From NCBI RefSeq assembly GCF_001422485.1, contig NZ_LMNF01000004.1:1-64000 (forward strand): 64,000 nucleotides of DNA, in the 5' to 3' direction. A program made the translations under genes and the position numbers. Numbering within the stretch: the first letter of the stretch is position 1; every line of letters starts with the position of its first letter. A model generated the notes under the pieces. It had not been told where the DNA came from. It made no database searches and saw nothing but the letters and a program-made list of their open reading frames with translations. The DNA comes from Agreia sp. Leaf283 (GTDB lineage: Bacteria > Actinomycetota > Actinomycetes > Actinomycetales > Microbacteriaceae). This document shows positions 15,376-23,779 of the stretch, in pieces.

Positions 15376-17313
15376 CACGTGCACGTCGGGGCGCCTCGTG
15401 CGCTGAGACTCGGCCCGACGCAGCACCTCGCGCGTCACCGGCGCGACCTCGCCGCCGCCCGTGATCAGGTACTTGAACATGTTCGAGATGGGGTTGCCCT
15501 CGGTCCACTCGAAGTAGATATCGGGCACCGTGCCCGTGAGGTCGCGGATAGCGAGCAGCACCGTCGCGATCGTGTTCGGGATGTTGCCGCTCGTCACCTG
15601 CAGCACCCGGTTTCCGTGCCGCACGACGCCTCGCACCTCGAGATCCTCCTCGAAGTTCGACGAGTCGGTGGGGTAGACCTCGAGAAAGATCACCGGCCGT
15701 CGCGACGGGATTCCGCTGTCTCGCCGCTCCTCTGAGATCTTCTGCTTGTATTCGCTCGCGCTGCCGTCGTCGGGCTCGTTGGCGACGATGAGAACCTGGT
15801 CGTAGGCATCCGCGTCGGCCAGCACGAAGTCCTGCGCCGCCGCATCCAACGTGACCGAAGTCGCGCGCAACTGGAACGAGCGCTGCACCCGCGACACGAT
15901 CGACACTACGAGAATGCCGAGGATGAACAGCGCCGCGATGCGCACACCGTCGGGCCGCTCGAACACGTTCGTGATGGTCGTGTACACGAAGACGATCGCG
16001 ATCACGCCGAATCCGATCGTGCGCTTGCGCTGCTTCTTGTGCAGGGCCGAGAGCGTCACGGCCACGGATGCCGAGGTGATCAGCACCAGCACGCCGGTCG
16101 CATAAGCGCCGCCCTGGGCATCCACGTCGGCCTGGAACACGATCGTGATCACGAACGCGATCAGCGAGAACACGATCACGAGCGGCCGCACGGCTCGCGC
16201 CCACTGCGGCGCCATTCCATAGCGCGGCAGGTAGCGGGGCACCAGGTTAAGCAGGCCGGCCATGGCCGAGGCGCCGGCGAACCACAGGATGCAGATGGTG
16301 CTGATGTCGTAGATCGTTCCGAACGCGGGCCCCAGGTATTCGTGCGCGAGGTAGGCGAGGGCGCGCCCGTTGGCCTCGCCGCCCGACTTGAACTCCGCCT
16401 GCGGAATGAGGAACGTGGTCACGATGCTCGACGTGATGAGGAACGTCGACATGATGATGGCCGCGGTCGTGAGCAGCCGCTGCGCGCCCCGAATGCGTCC
16501 GGCCGGGTTCGCCTCGGTGTCGCCGGGCTTTCCCGAGATCTGCGGCATGACCGCGACGCCGGTCTCGAAGCCGGAGAGTCCCAGTGCGAGCTTGGGGAAG
16601 ACGATGAGGGCGATGCCGACCATCACCACGGGGTTGCCGTGTTGTGCGGTGAGCGCGGCCCACCAGTCGGTGACGACGACCGCGTTCTCGGCGACGTGCC
16701 CGATCGACACGGCGATCACGATCGCGTTGAGCACGAGGAACACGGCCACGAGCACCACGGCGATGTTGATGGCCTCCTTGAATCCGCGCAGGAACACCGC
16801 GGCCAGCAGGGCCACGAGCACGAGCGTGATCACGACCTCGTTGCCGTGGAACCAGCTCGGTGCGAACGGATTCTCGACGGCGTGCGCCGTCGCATCCGCC
16901 GCCGACAGAGTGATGGTGATCATGAAGTCGGTGACCGCGAAGCCCAGCAGCACGAGCACGAAGAGCTTGCCGCCCCACCACGGAAGCAGGCGCTCGAGCA
17001 TGGCGATCGAGCCCTCTCCGCGGAAGCTCTCGCGGGCGACGCGGCGGTAGACGGGCAACGCCCCGAAGAGGGTCAGCAGCACGAGCACGACCGTGGCGAA
17101 GGGCGAGAGCAGCCCCGCGGCGACGGCCGCGATCGCGGGCTGGTAGCCGAGGGTCGAGAAGTAATCGACGCCGGTGAGGCACATCACCCGCCACCACGAG
17201 TTCGTCTTCTCGACCTTCGCGGCGTGGGGGCCCTGATGAGAGCCGGAGTCGTCGGTCAGGCCATCCAGAAGCCACGCGCCCAGGCCGCGCCGGCGCACTG
17301 TGGAAGTCGTCAT
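15370..17313 (-). CDS. APC-superfamily transporter with cytosolic C-terminal domain, possible K+ importer
   Basis: 647 residues. About twelve membrane segments fill residues 45-465; the first follows [21 protein letters not shown], a glycine-rich broken helix as in APC transporters. The last ~170 residues are a soluble domain ([29 protein letters not shown]). Amino-acid permeases normally lack such a tail, whereas APC-type potassium importers of the KimA kind have one. The promoter carries a two-half-site box that also sits upstream of the kdp operon in the same orientation. I therefore suggest a potassium-related role (inference); a plain amino-acid transporter remains possible. ATG 17313 begins a basic N-terminus. 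Confidence 0.7.
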   Translation of the reverse strand: MTTSTVRRRGLGAWLLDGLTDDSGSHQGPHAAKVEKTNSWWRVMCLTGVDYFSTLGYQPAIAAVAAGLLSPFATVVLVLLTLFGALPVYRRVARESFRGEGSIAMLERLLPWWGGKLFVLVLLGFAVTDFMITITLSAADATAHAVENPFAPSWFHGNEVVITLVLVALLAAVFLRGFKEAINIAVVLVAVFLVLNAIVIAVSIGHVAENAVVVTDWWAALTAQHGNPVVMVGIALIVFPKLALGLSGFETGVAVMPQISGKPGDTEANPAGRIRGAQRLLTTAAIIMSTFLITSSIVTTFLIPQAEFKSGGEANGRALAYLAHEYLGPAFGTIYDISTICILWFAGASAMAGLLNLVPRYLPRYGMAPQWARAVRPLVIVFSLIAFVITIVFQADVDAQGGAYATGVLVLITSASVAVTLSALHKKQRKRTIGFGVIAIVFVYTTITNVFERPDGVRIAALFILGILVVSIVSRVQRSFQLRATSVTLDAAAQDFVLADADAYDQVLIVANEPDDGSASEYKQKISEERRDSGIPSRRPVIFLEVYPTDSSNFEEDLEVRGVVRHGNRVLQVTSGNIPNTIATVLLAIRDLTGTVPDIYFEWTEGNPISNMFKYLITGGGEVAPVTREVLRRAESQRTRRPDVHVS

Positions 17314-17374
17314 GAGTACAGCTTGGCCCCCGCGCGGCTCGGCCGGTGACCGGATGCCGCCGCAGCACTGCAGT

Positions 17375-17398
17375 CCTAACGGATTCCTAACGGGCGCC
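17375..17398 (-). promoter_or_regulatory. Putative KdpE-type box upstream of the APC transporter
   Basis: Two CCTAACG half-sites 11 bp apart (17375-17381 and 17386-17392) followed by GGCGCC. 22 of 24 bases match 54741-54764 upstream of the kdp operon. The box is 62-85 bp upstream of the transporter ATG. An 11-bp direct-repeat spacing is typical of OmpR/PhoB-family regulators such as KdpE. It overlaps the stop codon of the next gene. Confidence 0.5.
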
Positions 17399-18505
17399 AC
17401 TCGTCAGCCACAGCGCCACGGTCGCGAGCGGCACCGTCAGCAGCACCACGCCGAGGCCGGCCAGCATGAACTTCGGCCACGAGAGTGTCACTCCGAGGCC
17501 GGTGATCTTCTGGTGCCAGAGCAGCGTCGCGAGCGAGGCCCACGGGGTGATCAGCGGCCCGAGGTTGACTCCGATGAGCAGGGCGGCGAGGCGCACCGGC
17601 GAGTGGCCGATCGGCTCGAGCACGAGGTAGGCGGGCAGGTTGTTGATGGCGTTCGACGAGACCGTGCCGAGGGCCGAGAGCTGCAGCAGGCTCAGCAGGT
17701 CGGTGCCCGACCCGCCGATGTTCGAGATGAAGGCCGTGAGCCCGCGCGCGTGGGCCGTCTCGACGAGCACGAACAGCCCCACCGCGATTCCGAGAGGCTG
17801 CCAGGGCACGAGCTTCAGGCTCAGGGCGCCGGGGCGCCGGATGCCGAACAGCACCACGATCACCACGGCCGCGACGGTGGCCGGAATCCAGACGGGCAGT
17901 CCGGAGACGAGCAGCGGCAGCAGGGCCGCGACCACGATCGCGCTCACGAGGAGGAGGGTGCGGTCGGGCGCCTTCTCCACGGCGGGCGCGGAGTAGCGGC
18001 CGCGCAGCTCCTTGCGGAACATCAGGCTGAGCACGATCACCGGCACGAGGATGCCGACCGCGGCAGGAGCGGCGACGAGCGCCGCGAATCCGGCCGGACC
18101 ACCGACATCCATTCGCCCTTCGGCGAGCAGGTTGGTGAGGTTCGACACCGGCAGCAGCAGTGACGCGGTGTTCGCCAGCCACACCGTGGCGAGCGCGAAC
18201 GGCAGGGGCGGCAGGCCCGCGTGCAGGGCGAGCAGCACGACCACCGGCGTCACGAGCACGGCGGTCGTGTCGAGCGACAGGAAGATGGTCGAGACCACCG
18301 CGAGCGCCAGCACGAACAGCCAGAGCAGGATGCGTCGGCCGCGGCCCCAGCGCGCCAGCCGGCCCGCGAGCGCGGTGAAGACTCCCGCGTCGGCGGCGAG
18401 TTCGGTGACGATCGTGATCGCGGCCACGAAGCCGAGAACCGGCACGACACGATCAGCGAGCACGAGGGTGTCGCGCCACGGCAGGATGCCCGTGGCGATC
18501 ACCAC
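17387..18505 (-). CDS. ArsB/NhaD-type (SLC13-like) ion transporter
   Basis: 372 residues as given, with ten or more hydrophobic segments. The ArsB/NhaD pattern is clear: [16 protein letters not shown], then [14 protein letters not shown], and the second repeat with [11 protein letters not shown]. These two inverted halves form the substrate site in the superfamily. The listed GTG is the first usable start, but the frame stays open and hydrophobic upstream to about 18607 without ATG, GTG or TTG, and the true first membrane helix seems to begin before 18505. The ion is not predictable (arsenite, citrate/Na+ or H+ are family options). Confidence 0.75.
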   Translation of the reverse strand: MVIATGILPWRDTLVLADRVVPVLGFVAAITIVTELAADAGVFTALAGRLARWGRGRRILLWLFVLALAVVSTIFLSLDTTAVLVTPVVVLLALHAGLPPLPFALATVWLANTASLLLPVSNLTNLLAEGRMDVGGPAGFAALVAAPAAVGILVPVIVLSLMFRKELRGRYSAPAVEKAPDRTLLLVSAIVVAALLPLLVSGLPVWIPATVAAVVIVVLFGIRRPGALSLKLVPWQPLGIAVGLFVLVETAHARGLTAFISNIGGSGTDLLSLLQLSALGTVSSNAINNLPAYLVLEPIGHSPVRLAALLIGVNLGPLITPWASLATLLWHQKITGLGVTLSWPKFMLAGLGVVLLTVPLATVALWLTSGAR

Positions 18506-18705
18506 GAAGGAGGCCGCCAGGAGCGAGACGACGACAACGAGTCCGCGGCGACTGGGTGGCTCGGCAGAGGAGGCGGAATCCGGTGCGGCCGTGGGGTGCT
18601 GTTCTATGAAGGTGATTCTATGACTGAGTTGCTGACAAGGAGGCGAGGGAGTCCCCAGCGCGTCAGACAGGCGGTCGAGCGCTCGCCAACCTCACATCGT
18701 CTGCC

Positions 18706-19062
18706 CTAGTAGGCCGCGGCGAACATCCAGATCGAGGGGATAAAGCACACGACGGGAGCTAGAAGGGCGAAAACTATTGTCGGAATCCTAAGCCAGCCCG
18801 ACTCTCTACTTCGGATTGCGATCACCAAGGCTGCCACCCCGAAGAGTGTTCCGACGATGTTGATCCAGAGGACGGCTGCGGCGTATCGCCCAAGCACTTC
18901 TAGCCCGGATGCATCGAGTTCATTCGCGTCGTCGAGGTCTATGGCCGCGCCGGTATAGGCGGTTGAGACAGTGATGATATGGATGATAGACACGGTCCAT
19001 CCGATGAATGTCACGAGCGACAGAATGAATCCGAAGATTGCGATTCGACGACTAGAAGACAT
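18706..19062 (-). CDS. Small membrane protein in a low-GC islet
   Basis: 118 residues with three or four hydrophobic segments (about 6-28, 50-75, 90-115). The ATG at 19062 is chosen because GGAGGG lies 7 bp upstream; the frame stays open further upstream but has no good ribosome site. No domain recognised. Its codon choice and base composition are more AT-rich than the neighbours, which suggests recent acquisition. Confidence 0.6.
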   Translation of the reverse strand: MSSSRRIAIFGFILSLVTFIGWTVSIIHIITVSTAYTGAAIDLDDANELDASGLEVLGRYAAAVLWINIVGTLFGVAALVIAIRSRESGWLRIPTIVFALLAPVVCFIPSIWMFAAAY

Positions 19063-19171
19063 AAGTCTTCCCTCCATGAAATCGTTCTCCACTACTGCCA
19101 CACCGACCATCACAGAGTCGCGGCGACTCCGTTCCTGACCGGTAGGCGAAGACCCTCGATGTTTGGAAAGG

Positions 19172-19468
19172 CTAGAGCAAGTCAACCAGTTTGGTTCGAT
19201 CCGTCATTTCCTTGATTCGGCGCAGTGGGAGCCATTCCGCACGGGGCTCGGGAATGAGTGGACGCAGAGGTCCCCGAATCAGCGAGACACAGAAGTTGTA
19301 GTCGACCCATGTAATGAACTGTGGAAGGGACTTCGAATACCTGAATAACCACAGAAAAGCCACGATCCAAAAAACGAACGCGAGCGGAATCAACAGGTAT
19401 AGGGCCAATCCCCGGACGATTGCAAGGATGAAGGCTGGTACATCAGGCATGGTCGGTGGACGCTTCAT
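19172..19468 (-). CDS. Small membrane protein translationally coupled to a TetR regulator
   Basis: 98 residues: a long hydrophobic region (about 10-45), then an Arg-rich cytoplasmic tail. AAGGAGGG lies 6-7 bp before ATG 19468, and this ATG overlaps the TetR stop (ATGA), so it is co-translated with the regulator. No family recognised. It lies in the lower-GC islet. Being downstream of and coupled to TetR, it may be part of the same response. Confidence 0.6.
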   Translation of the reverse strand: MKRPPTMPDVPAFILAIVRGLALYLLIPLAFVFWIVAFLWLFRYSKSLPQFITWVDYNFCVSLIRGPLRPLIPEPRAEWLPLRRIKEMTDRTKLVDLL

Positions 19469-20157
19469 CGAAGCCCTCCTTCCACAGCTACCGCCGCGAT
19501 GCCGGCGAGGACGAAGTCGATTCCGTCACTGTACTGCTGCCGGTCGTCGTGCTCGGCGAGCTGGTCTGCCATCCGGCGGGAGAACGGGTGCGACGCGGCG
19601 GTCGCCTCGTCTTTCCAGCCTTCGGCGATGTCTCGGAGAAAAGTGCTGCGGTCGAGGTCGCGCGCGAGGCGTGTTGCAGATGCGTGCTGCCCAGCCACGC
19701 CGAGCACGAAGTTGAGCAGGCTCGAGGCGGCGGTGAACTGATATCGCTCGTCAACGCCCAGTGCATCGAGATGGGCCCCGATGGCTTCGAACATCTCCAG
19801 CAATGCGGCCTGCCAGGGTTCGCGCGAGAGCTGCGTGCCGACCCAGGGATGCGCGTCGAACAGGTCGAAGAACGCCAGCATCACCGCACGGATCCCGCCC
19901 TCCGCGTCGAGATCCGTCGGCACGTCTGCGAGCGCGTGAACCACGAGCCTCTGTGCCGCCGCGGCCAGGATCTCCTGCTTGCTCGCGAGGTGGTGGTAGA
20001 TCGCGCCCGGTCCGGTCTCGAGCGCAATCGACAGGGCTCGGAAGGTCAGCGCCTCCTCACCCTCCGCGTCGAGCACCGCGATCGCGGCATCGATGATGGC
20101 GGCCGCCGACAGCGCGTCGGTTCGCCGCGACCGGCGAGCAGGAGTCGGGGATGTCAC
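19465..20157 (-). CDS. TetR-family transcriptional regulator
   Basis: 230 residues. The N-terminal HTH is standard (AIIDAAIAVLDAEGEEALTF, then GAIYHHLASKQEIL), followed by a C-terminal ligand domain of the TetR_C type (HPWVGTQLSREPWQ, SSLLNFVLGVAGQ). It is divergent from the ABM-family gene at 20237. Two 17-bp palindromes with the same sequence pattern lie in the 79-bp gap, so it most likely represses both promoters. The ligand is unknown; the neighbour suggests a quinone or reactive aromatic. Confidence 0.9.
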   Translation of the reverse strand: MTSPTPARRSRRTDALSAAAIIDAAIAVLDAEGEEALTFRALSIALETGPGAIYHHLASKQEILAAAAQRLVVHALADVPTDLDAEGGIRAVMLAFFDLFDAHPWVGTQLSREPWQAALLEMFEAIGAHLDALGVDERYQFTAASSLLNFVLGVAGQHASATRLARDLDRSTFLRDIAEGWKDEATAASHPFSRRMADQLAEHDDRQQYSDGIDFVLAGIAAVAVEGGLR

Positions 20158-20176
20158 TCAGCCATCTTGACACAGA

Positions 20177-20218
20177 ATGGAATAGCGTTCCATAATCGCT
20201 TTTGGAACAACGTTCCAA
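20177..20218. promoter_or_regulatory. Twin TetR operator
   Basis: ATGGAA-5-TTCCAT (20177-20193) and TTGGAA-5-TTCCAA (20202-20218) are 17-bp inverted repeats whose centres are 25 bp apart. Shared pattern TGGAAY.NCGTTCCA. They sit between the divergent TetR and ABM genes. Confidence 0.8.
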
Positions 20219-20236
20219 TAACGAGAGAAGGAAGTC

Positions 20237-20554
20237 ATGAAGAAGAACCAGCCCGGCGTGGTCCTGCGATTCCAGGCGAAGGAGGGCCAGGGAGACGCTC
20301 TGTTCAGCTACGTCAACGACCTGCACTACACCGGCGATCCCGATGGCCCGGTCGACTGGATGCTCAGCCGAGACGACGAGAACCCCGACGTGATGTGGGC
20401 GTTCGAGTTCTACCGCGACCAGGAGTCGTTCGACCGGCACTACTCCGACCCGTCGCTCGACGAGCCCCACCAGCGCATCTTCGACATGTTGGAGAGTCGG
20501 GAGGGCCTGGACTCGTCGATGAGGGTCGACGTGCACGTCGTCTCATCGAGCTGA
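20237..20554 (+). CDS. Antibiotic-biosynthesis-monooxygenase (ABM)-family protein
   Basis: 105 residues with the short ABM/dimeric alpha-beta barrel pattern: VVLRFQAKEGQGDALFSYV, then MWAFEFYRDQESFDRHYSD. Such proteins are small cofactor-free oxygenases or quinol monooxygenases, and some are only stress-induced. The ATG follows AGAGAAGGAAG. It is divergent from the TetR gene and downstream of the twin operator, so it is the likely main target. Confidence 0.75.
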   Translation: MKKNQPGVVLRFQAKEGQGDALFSYVNDLHYTGDPDGPVDWMLSRDDENPDVMWAFEFYRDQESFDRHYSDPSLDEPHQRIFDMLESREGLDSSMRVDVHVVSSS

Positions 20555-20594
20555 TCGGAGAACAGCCGCCCGGGTCATAGGCCTGCAGCGACGG

Positions 20595-21398
20595 TCATTC
20601 CTCGGATGCGCGAATCGCCTCGGCCGCGACGGCGGCGGCATCCCTCGGCTCACGACCGAGCAGCCGCGCGAGATCACCCGAGGTGCGAGCAAGAAAGCCG
20701 TGCCTGACAGCGGTGTGGATCGACATGAGCATGGCCGGCTGGAAGGGCTTCAGGCCGGCCACGCCCAGCTGCTTCCTCCGCCCCTCCAGGGTGATGTCCA
20801 CCGGCACCACGCCCGCGAGTGCAGCGACCTGATGAGCGGTGATCGGCGGCCCGACGAGCTCATACGTCTGCCCCGAGTGCGCGGGAGGCGACGCTGCGAC
20901 CACGGCGGCGGCCTCTGCCAGGTCGTCCCGTGAGACGGCGGCCAGGGCGCCTTCGCCGAAGGCCGACGTCAATTGCGACCCTGACCACTGCAGGAGGGAG
21001 CCGAACAGCTCGGCGTACATCCCGTTTCGCATGATCGTCCACGACAGCGCACTCTGCTGCAGTCGACGCTCCGTCCACCGATGGGCCAGCGCGAACGCGA
21101 GATGATCGCCCTCGCCGACGAGGCTCGTGTAGACCACATGCGACACGCCATCGCGCTCGGCAGCGGCAATGACGGACTCATGCCGCGCGATCACCACGTC
21201 GTCCTCGGCCTCGCCAGCCGACACGAGAACCAGGGTGTCGACGCCCACCAGCGAGATGCCGTCGGACCGGTCGAAGTCGAGCGGGCGAGATCCGCCGGCG
21301 CCGCTTCGGCTGCTCGCGACCACGGGCACACCGCGGTCGACGAGGTGGTTGAGGATGGCGTGGCCGAGCTTGCCCGTGCTGCCGGTGACGAGGATCAC
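20595..21398 (-). CDS. NmrA-like/QorB-type NAD(P)H:quinone oxidoreductase
   Basis: 267 residues of the atypical short-chain dehydrogenase group. The N-terminal nucleotide motif is TGSTGKLG (5-12), with SHVVYTSLVGEGD and ERRLQQSALSWTIMRNGMY in the middle, typical of QorB/NmrA-type proteins that bind NAD(P) and act on quinones or sense redox state. It faces the HxlR regulator at 21479 across an 80-bp gap. HxlR/QorB pairs are commonly linked in quinone or aldehyde stress responses. Confidence 0.82.
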   Translation of the reverse strand: MILVTGSTGKLGHAILNHLVDRGVPVVASSRSGAGGSRPLDFDRSDGISLVGVDTLVLVSAGEAEDDVVIARHESVIAAAERDGVSHVVYTSLVGEGDHLAFALAHRWTERRLQQSALSWTIMRNGMYAELFGSLLQWSGSQLTSAFGEGALAAVSRDDLAEAAAVVAASPPAHSGQTYELVGPPITAHQVAALAGVVPVDITLEGRRKQLGVAGLKPFQPAMLMSIHTAVRHGFLARTSGDLARLLGREPRDAAAVAAEAIRASEE

Positions 21399-21478
21399 GT
21401 GATCGCCTTTCGTGGTTCTTTTCGGTAACTAGGCTGATTGTGTTCCGGTCGCTCGACCCGTCACAAGAAGGCACTCTC

Positions 21479-21892
21479 ATGTCACTCACGAACACCGAAG
21501 TAACCGCCGAGCTCGAGCCCTGCGGAAAGGACGAGCATCCGGATTGCGGCATCCGCGACGTTCTCGACCGGGTGGGTGATAAATGGTCGGTTCTCGTGGT
21601 GGTCGAACTCGCCTCCGGTACCCGCAGGTTCCGCGAACTGCAGCGTGCCATCGACGGGATCTCACAGCGCATGCTGACACTCACGCTTCGCCGCCTCGAA
21701 CGCGATGGCCTCGTGGAACGCACGGTCTACCCGACGGTGCCGCCGCAGGTGACCTACGAACTCACCGAATCGGGCAGGAGCCTGACCCACCTGGTCAAGG
21801 CGTTGGCGGACTGGTCGATCGAGCAGCGACCCGCCATCGCCGCGGCACGGCACCGCTACGACGCCTCCAATCCGGGACACCCCATCCGGTGA
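21479..21892 (+). CDS. HxlR-family transcriptional regulator
   Basis: 137 residues. A Cys-containing N-terminus (PCGKDEHPDCGIRDVLDR) precedes the winged-helix core DKWSVLVVVELASGTRRF and GISQRMLTLTLRRLERDGLVER. Cysteines at this place are redox or quinone sensors in YodB/QorR-like members. ATG 21479 follows AGAAGG at good distance. Divergent from the QorB-like gene, which it probably controls. Confidence 0.88.
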   Translation: MSLTNTEVTAELEPCGKDEHPDCGIRDVLDRVGDKWSVLVVVELASGTRRFRELQRAIDGISQRMLTLTLRRLERDGLVERTVYPTVPPQVTYELTESGRSLTHLVKALADWSIEQRPAIAAARHRYDASNPGHPIR

Positions 21893-21926
21893 CTGCACGA
21901 GAGGTGCGCCACCTCATCCCCATAAG

Positions 21927-22607
21927 ATGTCTGCGATGACTAGCCACGCCCCCACCAAGCCCTGGTCGACGATCCTGTTCGATCTCGACGGCACGATCAC
22001 CGACTCGGCCCCGGGCATCCTGCACCGGTTGGCACGCACGCTCGAGATCCTCGGACACCCCGTTCCGCCGCCCAGCGAACTGGTCAAGTTCGTGGGTCCG
22101 CCCATTCTCGACGGCTTCCGGGCCGTGGCCGACATCGATGCCGAAGGCGCGCAGGAGGCGCTCGTCGTCTATCGCGGGCTCGCCGCATCAGACGGGCCCG
22201 AGGGCGACAGCGTCGTGTACCCGGGAATCCTCGGTGTGCTGCGCGACATCCACGCCGCCGGTGTGCCGCTCGCCATCACGACGTCGAAGTCGGAGGTGCA
22301 GGCCGTGCGCATTCTGCAGCACCTCGGCATCGCCGACCTCTTCGCCACCATCACGGGCTCGAGCGAAGACGAGACCCGCAGCGCCAAGGCCGATGTCGTG
22401 GCCGAGGCGCTCGTTCGCCTGCGCGCCGCCGACGTCGACCTCTCGAACATGGTTCTCGTGGGCGACCGGCACCACGACATCGAGGGCGCGGCCGAGCACG
22501 GCATCCCCACGATCATGGTCGAGTGGGGCTACGGCTCCCCCGCCGAGGCGGCCGGCGCGATCCACGTGGTGCACTCGATGGAGCAGCTGCGGGCGCTGCT
22601 CGTCTAG
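21927..22607 (+). CDS. HAD-family phosphatase (Gph-like)
   Basis: 226 residues. HAD motif I is LFDLDGTITDS (nucleophile and acid Asp), motif II TTSKSE with Ser/Thr, motif III Lys in SAKADVV, and motif IV GDRHHDIEGA. The alpha-helical cap between motifs I and II matches phosphoglycolate-phosphatase-like members. It would remove phosphate from a small metabolite; the substrate is not certain. Start either ATG 21927 or ATG 21936. It stands alone on the plus strand before two minus-strand genes. Confidence 0.85.
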   Translation: MSAMTSHAPTKPWSTILFDLDGTITDSAPGILHRLARTLEILGHPVPPPSELVKFVGPPILDGFRAVADIDAEGAQEALVVYRGLAASDGPEGDSVVYPGILGVLRDIHAAGVPLAITTSKSEVQAVRILQHLGIADLFATITGSSEDETRSAKADVVAEALVRLRAADVDLSNMVLVGDRHHDIEGAAEHGIPTIMVEWGYGSPAEAAGAIHVVHSMEQLRALLV

Positions 22608-22618
22608 GGCTGCGCTGT

Positions 22619-22685
22619 CCGCGCCCTTTCGGCGCATCCGCTGCCGGCCGACCGGGCGCCGACATGCCTAACGGGCGCGGATGCT
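22619..22685 (-). repeat. 67-bp 3'-end repeat, copy A (terminator-like)
   Basis: It aligns without gaps to 23713-23779 (57 of 67 identical). On the minus strand it encodes the last codons (SIRAR) and stop of the EEP gene and continues about 50 bp past the stop. GCATCCGC pairs with a distal GCGGATGC and GCGCC..GGCGC adds a second stem, so it probably works as a terminator. Confidence 0.7.
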
Positions 22686-23687
22686 CACGGTCGCGGCGAC
22701 CGGGCGGTGGTCGCTGCCCGCGGAGTCCTCGGTCGTGACGACCTCGGCAGCGTCGGCGCGCCAGTCTCCCGTGGTCAACACGTGGTCGATCGGCGCAGCG
22801 ACGAGTGCCGGCAGGCTTGTGGGCCAGGTGCCCACGCCGGCCGAGCCCGCCTCGGCGAGCGCGTCGGAGCATCCGCCCAGCGACCCGAGGTGATCGGGCG
22901 TCGCGTTGAGGTCACCGCCCAGAATCAGGTCGGGCTCGTCGCACAGCGACAGCACCCAGTCGACGTCGCTGCGCCACGACGACATGATCGACGGCAGCGG
23001 GGGCATCGGATGCGCCGCGACGATCACGGGGCCGCTCCCGTCTGCGGGTCGCGCCACGACGCTGGGCAGCATGCCGGTGTCGCCGAGCTCGGCTGTGATC
23101 TCGTAGCTGCCGAGGTCCTGCGCCACGAGCAGCGACGTCGGAGGCGTCTCGGCGGGGTCGCCGCGCTCGGCGGTGAAGACCTGCATGGGCCGGCCCGCGG
23201 CATCCATCGCACGACCGACGGCCTCGGCCGTCTCGCGCGTCGTCTCGGGGAGGGTGATCACCGAGGAATTCCGGGCGAGGGCCACACGAGCGATCTCGTC
23301 GGCGGTGACGGTGTCGTAGGTGTTCCAGCTGAGAACCCGGATGCTCGTGGCCGGGTCGGCGGAATCGGTAGCTGAGGCGGCGGGCTCGGGCGGTGCGTCC
23401 GATCCGAAGCCGCGCCCGGCCTGCACGGCGGCGTTCCCGCCGGCCGCGAGCAGGGCGATCACGGCCAGGCCGGCGACGACCGGACGTGCCTTGCGGGCCC
23501 GGCCCCGGAGCATCCAGAACAGCACCGCGCCGACCACTGCCAGCGCGACGAAGCCCACGGCGAGCAGCCCGCGAAACGCGATCAGCTGCGCGAAGACGAG
23601 CTGTCGCTGCAGCCCGAACAGTCCGGGCGCGCTGACGAGAAGCGCCGCGGCGGCGCAGATGACGAGCAGAACGATGCGACCCCACAT
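22668..23687 (-). CDS. Membrane-anchored endonuclease/exonuclease/phosphatase-family protein
   Basis: 339 residues. Three hydrophobic segments cover the first ~95 residues, so the catalytic domain is probably extracytoplasmic. The domain shows RVLSWNTYDTVTADEI, LPETTRETAEAV (metal-binding Glu), LILGGDLNATPDH and the C-terminal AGSDHRPVAA (SDH motif), the complete EEP set. The substrate could be a phosphoester, lipid or nucleic acid. The stop and C-terminal SIRAR tail are shared with the EamA protein through a repeat. Confidence 0.82.
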   Translation of the reverse strand: MWGRIVLLVICAAAALLVSAPGLFGLQRQLVFAQLIAFRGLLAVGFVALAVVGAVLFWMLRGRARKARPVVAGLAVIALLAAGGNAAVQAGRGFGSDAPPEPAASATDSADPATSIRVLSWNTYDTVTADEIARVALARNSSVITLPETTRETAEAVGRAMDAAGRPMQVFTAERGDPAETPPTSLLVAQDLGSYEITAELGDTGMLPSVVARPADGSGPVIVAAHPMPPLPSIMSSWRSDVDWVLSLCDEPDLILGGDLNATPDHLGSLGGCSDALAEAGSAGVGTWPTSLPALVAAPIDHVLTTGDWRADAAEVVTTEDSAGSDHRPVAATVSIRAR

Positions 23688-23712
23688 GTGCCCGACCCTA
23701 GCGGCTGAACAT

Positions 23713-23779
23713 CCGCGCCTCCTCGGCGCATCCGCCGCCGGTCGGCCGGGCGCCGACGCACCTAGCGGGCGCGGATGCT
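23713..23779 (-). repeat. 67-bp 3'-end repeat, copy B (terminator-like)
   Basis: Partner of 22619-22685. It supplies the last codons and stop of the EamA transporter gene and its downstream hairpin. Both copies lie at the 3' ends of minus-strand genes. Confidence 0.7.

Noticed and set aside
18620-18709. 29-codon plus-strand frame (MTELLTRRRG...)
   Set aside because: Basic, low-information peptide with no good ribosome site or neighbour support; treated as non-coding.
22666-22677. Third KdpE-type box at CCTAACGGGCGC
   Set aside because: Only one half-site is present and it lies at the 3' end of a gene inside another repeat.
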